Shown piece after piece: positions 6,224-10,430 of a stretch of 10,430 bases of DNA. The stretch is from Gammaproteobacteria bacterium. GTDB lineage: Bacteria; Pseudomonadota; Gammaproteobacteria; Granulosicoccales; Granulosicoccaceae. The stretch lies in NCBI GenBank assembly GCA_003511825.1, contig DOIU01000100.1, forward strand, positions 1-10,430, written 5' to 3'. The notes under the pieces are model-generated. The model worked only from the letters and a program-made list of their open reading frames with translations, was not told the origin of the DNA and did no database searches. The translations under genes were made by a program, and so were the position numbers. Numbering within the stretch: position 1 is the stretch's first letter; each line of letters starts with the position of its first letter.

Positions 6224-7236
6224 CAGGTGGTTTCCAAGGGGCTATCACTGCTCAGTGGGACGGGATTTCTATAGCTGCGATAGGCCTGCAGCAGCATCGA
6301 GACGTCATCGTCTTCGGGGACCCAGCCCAGGTCTTTCTCAGCCTTTGAGACGTCCAAGACGCAGGTTTCATCCGCAATCATGTATTGCTCTGGGTCCATA
6401 ATGGGAGCTCCGATACGGTCAAAAAACCCCAGCGCGAGCTTCACCAACGGTGCGGGTGTAGGCAGAAGAAATGAACGACTGCCGGCTTCATCAATCAGCT
6501 TTTTCAGCAGCGCATTCACCGTCGGCGGGTTTTGTGAGCCCAGGTTATAAGTGTCGGATGGGATACCCGCTTTCACCGCCGCGATACAGGCATTTGCGCA
6601 ATCACTGACAGAAATAAACTGGTAGAAGTTTTTGCCCGAGCCAATGGTGGGGACGGGCAGATTGCGATCAACGGCTTTGAACAGCTTTTCCAGGATACCC
6701 AGACGTCCGGGGCCAATGATCAGCCGAGGCCGGAAAATAGTGATGTTAATGCCGCGTTCGCGGAATTTTTCGCACAGCAACTCAGATTGATACTTGGCGT
6801 TGCCATAGGGCCCGAGTGGCGCGCGTGGGTGATCTTCGAAGCGCGGGTGGTGCACGGTGTGCCCATATACCATATCCGTGGTGAAATACACCAAGCGCTT
6901 GAGCCCATTTTTTTCCATGTGGTTCAGTAGGTTATCCGTGCCGACATACAGATCCTGCCAAAAGGCATCTTTGCGCTGGCTACGCGGCAAAATGGGCATC
7001 AAAAGACGTGCAGCAAAGTGATAAATGACATCATCGTCTGCAATATCGAGTTGCTCAAAGGCATTGGGCTGCGTCACGTCGAGTTTGATGAAGGTGACGA
7101 GTTCTTTGTTCTCATAAATGCCGGATGCCAGTGTTTGTTTGATGTCGCAGATAACGACTTTTTCGCCAGCTTTTACCAGTTTACGGGTCAGTTCGGTCCC
7201 GAGAAAGCCGTCACCACCGGTGATGATGTGTTTCAT
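6223..7236 (-). CDS. NAD-dependent epimerase/dehydratase (extended SDR)
   Basis: A 337-residue cytoplasmic enzyme of the extended short-chain dehydrogenase/reductase type (NAD-dependent epimerase/dehydratase family, PF01370). The Rossmann glycine motif is at the very start (TGGDGFLG, residues 6–13), D31 is placed to bind the NAD ribose, and the catalytic set is visible as YFTTDMVYG (117–125) with YGNAK (Y144, K148). RPRLIIGPG (169–177) and FYQFISVSDCANACIAA (204–220) are typical substrate-domain segments. The ATG at 7236 is chosen over more upstream in-frame codons because the NAD motif follows at once and AGGA sits about nine bases before it. It is the first gene of the minus-strand block and its TGA overlaps the next ATG. 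Members of this family epimerise, dehydrate or reduce nucleotide sugars; some act on other ketones or sterols, so the exact reaction is open, but the neighbours favour a sugar substrate. Confidence 0.9.
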   Translation of the reverse strand: MKHIITGGDGFLGTELTRKLVKAGEKVVICDIKQTLASGIYENKELVTFIKLDVTQPNAFEQLDIADDDVIYHFAARLLMPILPRSQRKDAFWQDLYVGTDNLLNHMEKNGLKRLVYFTTDMVYGHTVHHPRFEDHPRAPLGPYGNAKYQSELLCEKFRERGINITIFRPRLIIGPGRLGILEKLFKAVDRNLPVPTIGSGKNFYQFISVSDCANACIAAVKAGIPSDTYNLGSQNPPTVNALLKKLIDEAGSRSFLLPTPAPLVKLALGFFDRIGAPIMDPEQYMIADETCVLDVSKAEKDLGWVPEDDDVSMLLQAYRSYRNPVPLSSDSPLETT

Positions 7237-7330
7237 GAGTTGCTGTCCTGTCAATGTCTCTGATGCGAAAACCGCTGGCGCGCCTGTCGGGTGTGGGCCA
7301 CGACGATGGGCGGACCTCAATCAGCGGTCA

Positions 7331-7360
7331 AGTATAGATGATCCTGCCCGCGCATGGCGA
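7331..7360 (-). promoter_or_regulatory. Candidate promoter of the glycan gene block
   Basis: On the minus strand, TCGCCA (7360–7355) and TATACT (7336–7331) are 18 bases apart; the -10 matches TATAAT in five of six positions and the -35 matches TTGACA in four. The transcript would begin near 7323, leaving a leader of about 87 bases before the epimerase ATG. No other equally good pair is seen in the 250-bp gap between 7237 and 7486. Confidence 0.4.
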
Positions 7361-7486
7361 GAAGTTATCGTCACTGATCTATCTGTCTGCAGCCGCTGGA
7401 GGAAGTAGAGCGATTTTGCCAAACAGTTGTAAAAAAAGAGAGGTCTGTCACAAATAATTCACCCCGACTGTCCCTGCGGGTGCTGG

Positions 7487-8164
7487 CTAGTTCTGAGCCG
7501 AGGAGGAGGCGACGAAATGGCTGTAAATCGCAATCAGTTCTCGAGGTTCAAAATCAATGATCACAAGTTCCTGGCCCGGAAAAATAAGGTCCGGGTCTCG
7601 GCCCATGGTGTTCTCGCGAAAGTTGTAAACATAAGAATCGCGCGACTTCGAGTATACCAAACGCCCCAGAAACGAGCTGGACGCGTCCTGATGCATCTGG
7701 TCGGCAGAGTCAGGTATTGTCACTGCGTAGGTGTCCAGCTGTTCGTTGCGGCGGATGGCGATGCCACGCGCAAAATTATCCGTCAGACCATCCACAATAA
7801 TACCCCAGATACCACGATGATCAGTGTTTTGTACGGTGCGGACGTAATACAGCAGGTCCATGTCATTCGCTGATTCGCCGGTCAGCAGCTCAGCCACAGT
7901 GAGTTGATCCGAAGCACGAGGTCCTCGGGAACTGGCGGAGCGCGGTGAATGCTGGCGACTGGTTGCTTGCTCATTGCGCGTGATGGTGGCGCGAAGCGGT
8001 TGCTTGCCGGCATACTGTGGCGGTGCGATCTCTTGCGCCACAACCGAGGCAATGTCGGGCAATCGATTCACGATGGGGCCGTCCATTGGGTCACGGCTGG
8101 CGGGTGTGATCGGTAACAGCTTAAGGAGTTGGTCTCGACCGACAAAATGATCGGCTTGCCCCAT
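7487..8164 (-). CDS. C-terminal part of a frameshift-split protein with a LysM-like end
   Basis: This 225-codon frame probably is not a gene of its own but the larger, downstream part of a protein that begins at 8388. Its first ATG (8164) has no ribosome binding site (upstream bases are C-rich) and lies within the other frame. Adding one C to the C6 run at 8176–8171 joins both frames into a 300-residue protein. The part has a low-complexity, probably disordered stretch (about 50–88: many S, R, Q, P), then a compact domain: LLYYVRTVQNTDHRGIWGII (104–123), DNFARGIAI, SSSFLGRLVYSKSRDSYVYN (162–181), and MGRDPDLIFPGQELVIIDFE (177–196). The last segment resembles the N..(I)-x-PGQ-x-L-x-I end of LysM peptidoglycan-binding domains, and YYVRTV...IWGII resembles their start, but with a long insertion, so this is a LysM-like guess. 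Function unknown. It lies 250 bp before the epimerase gene on the same strand, with a likely promoter between. Confidence 0.6.
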   Translation of the reverse strand: MGQADHFVGRDQLLKLLPITPASRDPMDGPIVNRLPDIASVVAQEIAPPQYAGKQPLRATITRNEQATSRQHSPRSASSRGPRASDQLTVAELLTGESANDMDLLYYVRTVQNTDHRGIWGIIVDGLTDNFARGIAIRRNEQLDTYAVTIPDSADQMHQDASSSFLGRLVYSKSRDSYVYNFRENTMGRDPDLIFPGQELVIIDFEPRELIAIYSHFVASSSAQN

Positions 8165-8388
8165 TGCAATGGGGGGATGGTGGACGACGCCAACTCGTGG
8201 ACGAAGTCCAGTGCCTGTCCCCGAATCTCGGGGTCAATGGGTGTGTCGGGTATCAATGGCGTGGGTGCATTCACCAGTTCCAGACTTGCTATATCGGCGG
8301 TAGGCTTGAGCATACTTTGCTGGTCACTCATGTACATGCCAATGCTAATCAGCACGAGTGCCAAGAGAACGAGATGGGAAATGCGCAT
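8068..8388 (-). CDS. N-terminal part of the same frameshift-split membrane-anchored protein
   Basis: The frame starts at an ATG with AGAGG about ten bases upstream and encodes a clear membrane anchor, ISHLVLLALVLISIGMYM (residues 3–20), with an N-in/C-out charge pattern, followed by a polar region of about 50 residues. Sense coding seems to last to about I71–P73 (LDFVHELASSTIPP). After the C6 run the frame runs on to an unlikely tail, with residues such as SCYRSHPP, and ends at 8068, while the overlapping frame continues with a plausible protein. The protein meant is thus 300 residues: anchor, linker and a periplasmic LysM-like domain. Whether the shift is a sequencing error, a recent mutation, or a functional slippage site cannot be decided here. 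No family name is recognised. Confidence 0.6.
   Translation of the reverse strand: MRISHLVLLALVLISIGMYMSDQQSMLKPTADIASLELVNAPTPLIPDTPIDPEIRGQALDFVHELASSTIPPLQWGKPIILSVETNSLSCYRSHPPAVTQWTAPS
8171..8176 (-). other. C6 homopolymer at the frameshift point
   Basis: On the coding strand the bases after AT of codon 71 are six C in a row. A run of seven C would read I-P-P-I-A-M and continue in the frame of the downstream part, giving one uninterrupted 300-codon gene from 8388 to 7487. Homopolymers of this kind are both common sequencing-error sites and known phase-variation or slippage sites. Confidence 0.6.
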
Positions 8389-8561
8389 GATGGTGCGACC
8401 TCTGTTGGGCGTTCAGGGGCGCCAAAGTTTGGGCAAATCACGCCAAGCGTGTCTAATACATAGACTAGACGCTGTGCTTTGTACAGGAGTTGGCCCTTAA
8501 ATCAAAAGCTTAGATGTTATTACGGGGACACCCTCACTGCATAGAACGCCACGATGCGTAG

Positions 8562-8596
8562 GCTGTCAATGCCACTTTCGATGTAGAGTGGACAGC
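8562..8596. promoter_or_regulatory. Bulged inverted repeat with GCTGTC/GACAGC arms
   Basis: GCTGTC (8562–8567) and CACT (8573–8576) pair with AGTG-GACAGC (8587–8596): ten base pairs with a five-base bulge (AATGC) and a ten-base loop. Related hexamers follow at 8604–8609 (ACAGCT-like) and 8612–8617 (TCTGTC), so the stretch may be a cluster of binding sites for a regulator of one or both divergent genes. Purely a pattern observation. Confidence 0.3.
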
Positions 8597-8662
8597 TCAT
8601 TCAACAGCTTGTCTGTCAGGCCGATGGCTAGGTAGCATAGTGCGATTGAAAGTTTTTAATGA

Positions 8663-8695
8663 GTGGGCGCAAGCGAACCGATAGTCTGCGCCCAC
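8663..8695 (+). promoter_or_regulatory. Perfect 8-bp GC-rich stem in the leader of the channel gene
   Basis: GTGGGCGC (8663–8670) and GCGCCCAC (8688–8695) are perfect complements around 17 bases. The stem lies 48 bp before the AGGAG ribosome binding site of the channel gene. It has no T run after it on the plus strand; on the minus strand the following bases are TCATTAAAAAC, also not a terminator. It may be a leader structure or a binding site. Confidence 0.4.
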
Positions 8696-8755
8696 GCGTG
8701 CGTGCCTGTTCGGCGCGTTCATGGACCCAACACCGCATCGTCAGGAGCGATTAGC

Positions 8756-9715
8756 ATGTCCGATGAGTCTAAACTTCAGTATTTCCCCATTTCCTTTTTT
8801 GCCATGGTGATGGGCTTGGGCGGCTTGACACTGGCGTGGGAGAAAGGCGAGAGCGTGCTGGGTATCGACTTTCCACTGCACGCGCTGTTGGCCTTTGCCT
8901 CGCTTGCCGTGTTTGCATTACTGGCACTGGCGTATGGTACAAAGATCGTTTGCTTTCGAGACGCCGTACTGCAGGAGCTGCGCCATCCCGTCAAGCTGAA
9001 CTTCTTCCCCGCGTTTTCGATCAGCCTTGTGCTGCTGGCCACCACGCAGTTGCACTACATGCCCGGATTGGCGCATATTTTATGGGTCTGTGGTGCGAGC
9101 TTGCATTTGATGTTTACGCTCTATGTGATGAGCGTGTGGATCCATCACGAGCATTTTGAGATCAACCATATCAACCCCGCTTGGTTTATTCCCGTGGTCG
9201 GGAATGTGATTGTCCCGATCGCTGGCACGCAGCTGGGATACACGGAGCTGTCGTGGTTTTTCTTCAGTATTGGCACGGTGTTCTGGATTGTTCTGATGAC
9301 CATTATCTTCTATCGCGTGCTGTTTCATGCGCCGCTGCCTGCCAAGCTGATGCCGACGTTTTTTATCTTGATCGCACCACCGGCCGTCAGCTCAATCGCT
9401 TACGTTAAGTTGGCCGGCGAGGTGGATGCGTTTGCACGCTTGCTGTATTACACCGGTCTGTTTCTCACGCTGCTGTTGGCAACGCAATACCGACGTTTTA
9501 TCAAGCTGCAGTTCTTTTTGTCCTGGTGGGCCTATTCCTTTCCGCTCGCGGCGATTACCGTGGCGTCGTTTCTGTTTGCGGAGCAAACCGGCAGTCGGGG
9601 CCTACAGCTTATCGCTACCGCCTTGCTGGTGGTGGTGACCGCGTTGATTACCTTATTGCTGACAAAAACTGTCCTCGCCGCGATGTCGGGCAAAATTTGT
9701 CGACCTGAAGAGTGA
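8756..9715 (+). CDS. TehA/SLAC1-family anion channel
   Basis: A 319-residue polytopic inner-membrane protein of the TehA/Mae1/SLAC1 (tellurite-resistance/dicarboxylate transporter, PF03595) family, which pass chloride, nitrate or organic acid anions. Ten hydrophobic helices are visible, as in the family. Recognisable segments are LQYFPISFFAMVMGLGGLTL at the N-terminus, RHPVKLNFFPAFSIS (76–90), INPAWFIPVVGNVIVPIAG (139–157), IAPPAVSSIAYVKL (206–219) and FFLSWWAYSFPLAAITVASF (263–282). The latter region resembles the ninth helix where the family carries its gating phenylalanine; which residue that is here is not settled. The frame is open from 8663, but ATG 8756 has AGGAG (8743–8747) eight bases before it and the family N-terminus begins there. 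Glucokinase starts 23 bp downstream, so the two are probably co-transcribed. Transported ion unknown; no tellurite role should be assumed. Confidence 0.88.
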   Translation: MSDESKLQYFPISFFAMVMGLGGLTLAWEKGESVLGIDFPLHALLAFASLAVFALLALAYGTKIVCFRDAVLQELRHPVKLNFFPAFSISLVLLATTQLHYMPGLAHILWVCGASLHLMFTLYVMSVWIHHEHFEINHINPAWFIPVVGNVIVPIAGTQLGYTELSWFFFSIGTVFWIVLMTIIFYRVLFHAPLPAKLMPTFFILIAPPAVSSIAYVKLAGEVDAFARLLYYTGLFLTLLLATQYRRFIKLQFFLSWWAYSFPLAAITVASFLFAEQTGSRGLQLIATALLVVVTALITLLLTKTVLAAMSGKICRPEE

Positions 9716-9738
9716 AACGAAACGGAAGAGGTGACGGA

Positions 9739-10430
9739 ATGCATCAACGTTTGATCGGCGATCTCGGTGGCACTCACATTCGCCTGGCATTGCTGAGCGC
9801 ACAGGGTGAGATCAGCGCTGTACAATCAACAGCATGTGCGGATTATCCTGATTTCGCCAGCGCGGTGAGCGCCTATCTGCAGGGGCAGGGCAGTCCCGCC
9901 ATCCATGAAGCTGCCCTGGCCGTGGCCACACCTATTGATGGGGACAGAGTCGCCTTAACCAATCGCGATTGGTCATTCTCCATCGACGAAGAAACACGAC
10001 GCTTTGGCTTCTCGCGCATGATCGTTAAAAACGATTTCACGGCACTCGCCTTATCCATCCCACACCTCGGCGAGGATGATCTGAGTCCCATCGGTGGCGG
10101 TCAGGCCGTTGCAGGAGCGGCCGTGGCTGTCATTGGTCCAGGGACAGGGTTAGGTGTGTCAGGCTTGGTTTTTGAGGGAGATATTCCAGTCGCGATTGCC
10201 GGTGAAGGTGGGCATGTGTCTTTGTGTGCGCACGATGCTCGCGAGGCGGCCATTGTGGATTATTGCCGTCAGAAGTTCGGGCATGTATCGGCCGAGCGTC
10301 TGTTGTCAGGCATGGGCTTACAAAACATCTATGAGAGCTTGTGCGCGATCAATGGTGTGGCGTATAGCGCCCGCACACCCGCCGCGATTGGCCAAGGCGC
10401 GCAATCCGGTGATGACCCCTATGCATCGGA
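9739..10430 (+). CDS. glk: Glucokinase (3' end outside window)
   Basis: Glucokinase phosphorylates glucose with ATP to glucose 6-phosphate in the cytoplasm, feeding the Entner-Doudoroff or Embden-Meyerhof pathway. The frame is open to the window end, giving 230 full codons; E. coli Glk has 321 residues, so about 90 are missing. Motifs of the bacterial Glk family (PF02685) are in order: GDLGGTHIRLALLS (7–20, phosphate-binding loop), TNRDWSF (74–80), VKNDFTALALSIP (96–108) with D99 as the expected catalytic base, IGPGTGLGVSG (132–142), GEGGHVS (155–161; E156 and H159 at the glucose site) and GHVSAERLLSGMGLQNIY (181–198) with E186. The ATG is supported by GAAGAGG (9725–9731) seven bases before it. 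It sits 23 bp behind the channel gene. Nothing looks broken in the visible part. Confidence 0.95.
   Translation, partial: MHQRLIGDLGGTHIRLALLSAQGEISAVQSTACADYPDFASAVSAYLQGQGSPAIHEAALAVATPIDGDRVALTNRDWSFSIDEETRRFGFSRMIVKNDFTALALSIPHLGEDDLSPIGGGQAVAGAAVAVIGPGTGLGVSGLVFEGDIPVAIAGEGGHVSLCAHDAREAAIVDYCRQKFGHVSAERLLSGMGLQNIYESLCAINGVAYSARTPAAIGQGAQSGDDPYAS

Larger units (their letters stand above)
8389..8755. other. 367-bp divergent intergenic region
   Basis: This gap separates the minus-strand LysM-like gene from the plus-strand channel gene and holds no convincing coding frame. It contains promoter-like pairs in both directions (minus: TTGATT at 8505–8500 and TACAAA at 8483–8478, spacing 16; plus: TTGTCT at 8609–8614 and TAGCAT at 8633–8638, spacing 18), both weak. 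It also carries several inverted repeats: GTCTA/TAGAC around 8451–8470, GCTGTC/GACAGC at 8562–8596, and a strong GC stem at 8663–8695. Confidence 0.5.

Noticed and set aside
7431..7482. Terminator after the LysM-like gene: a T7 run (minus strand, 7437–7431) and an upstream CACCC/GGGTG repeat (7460–7482)
   Set aside because: The 5-bp stem has a 13-base loop and lies 22 bases before the T run, with no stem directly next to it, so it does not make a normal intrinsic terminator.
8129..8500. Plus-strand frames of 99–123 codons opposite the LysM-like gene
   Set aside because: No recognisable protein features or ribosome binding site; the minus strand has the membrane anchor, ribosome binding site and sensible composition. 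They are antisense shadows.
1..10430. CRISPR array, transposase, integrase, phage or toxin–antitoxin genes
   Set aside because: No repeated spacer pattern, no transposase or recombinase motifs, and every sizeable frame is accounted for by the listed genes.

Overview
The window (about 10.4 kb, open at both ends) looks like the chromosome of a gammaproteobacterium, probably marine. This rests on the apbE–nqrM pair that normally ends a Na+-translocating NADH:quinone reductase (nqrABCDEF) operon, an OpgC-type protein, and a glucokinase of the E. coli Glk type. There is no mobile element, tRNA, rRNA or CRISPR array. Genus cannot be assigned from the sequence alone.

Layout. (1) 1–1057, plus strand: the 3' part of apbE (flavin transferase, 5' end outside the window) and nqrM, both maturation factors of Na+-NQR. 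(2) 1235–1633, plus: a stand-alone two-CBS-domain protein. (3) 1781–2626, plus: a GT2-like cytoplasmic glycosyltransferase, preceded by an AT-rich dyad over its likely promoter. (4) 2623–7236, minus: a four-gene block read right to left: NAD-dependent epimerase/dehydratase, acyltransferase-3 membrane protein, a polytopic GT-C-like membrane protein, and an OpgC-family membrane acyltransferase. The last gene meets the glycosyltransferase tail to tail and the two stop codons overlap. (5) 7487–8388, minus: a membrane-anchored protein with a LysM-like C-terminal half, split in two frames at a run of six C (coding strand). (6) 8756 to the end, plus: a TehA/SLAC1-family anion channel followed 23 bp later by glucokinase, which runs off the window.

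How the genes fit together. The epimerase, the two acyltransferase-type membrane proteins, the GT-C-like protein and the convergent glycosyltransferase make a coherent glycan-building and decorating module: sugar nucleotide modification and glycosyl transfer in the cytoplasm or membrane, acyl decoration at the periplasmic side. The actual glycan (osmoregulated periplasmic glucan, O-antigen, exopolysaccharide) cannot be named. The flanks are ordinary metabolism: respiratory sodium pump maturation on the left, hexose phosphorylation with an anion channel on the right.

Most unusual items: the frameshift in the LysM-like gene at a homopolymer, the set of overlapping inverted repeats in front of opgC, the dyad over the glycosyltransferase promoter, and the perfect 8-bp stem in the leader of the channel gene. 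No undescribed defence or mobile system is evident.
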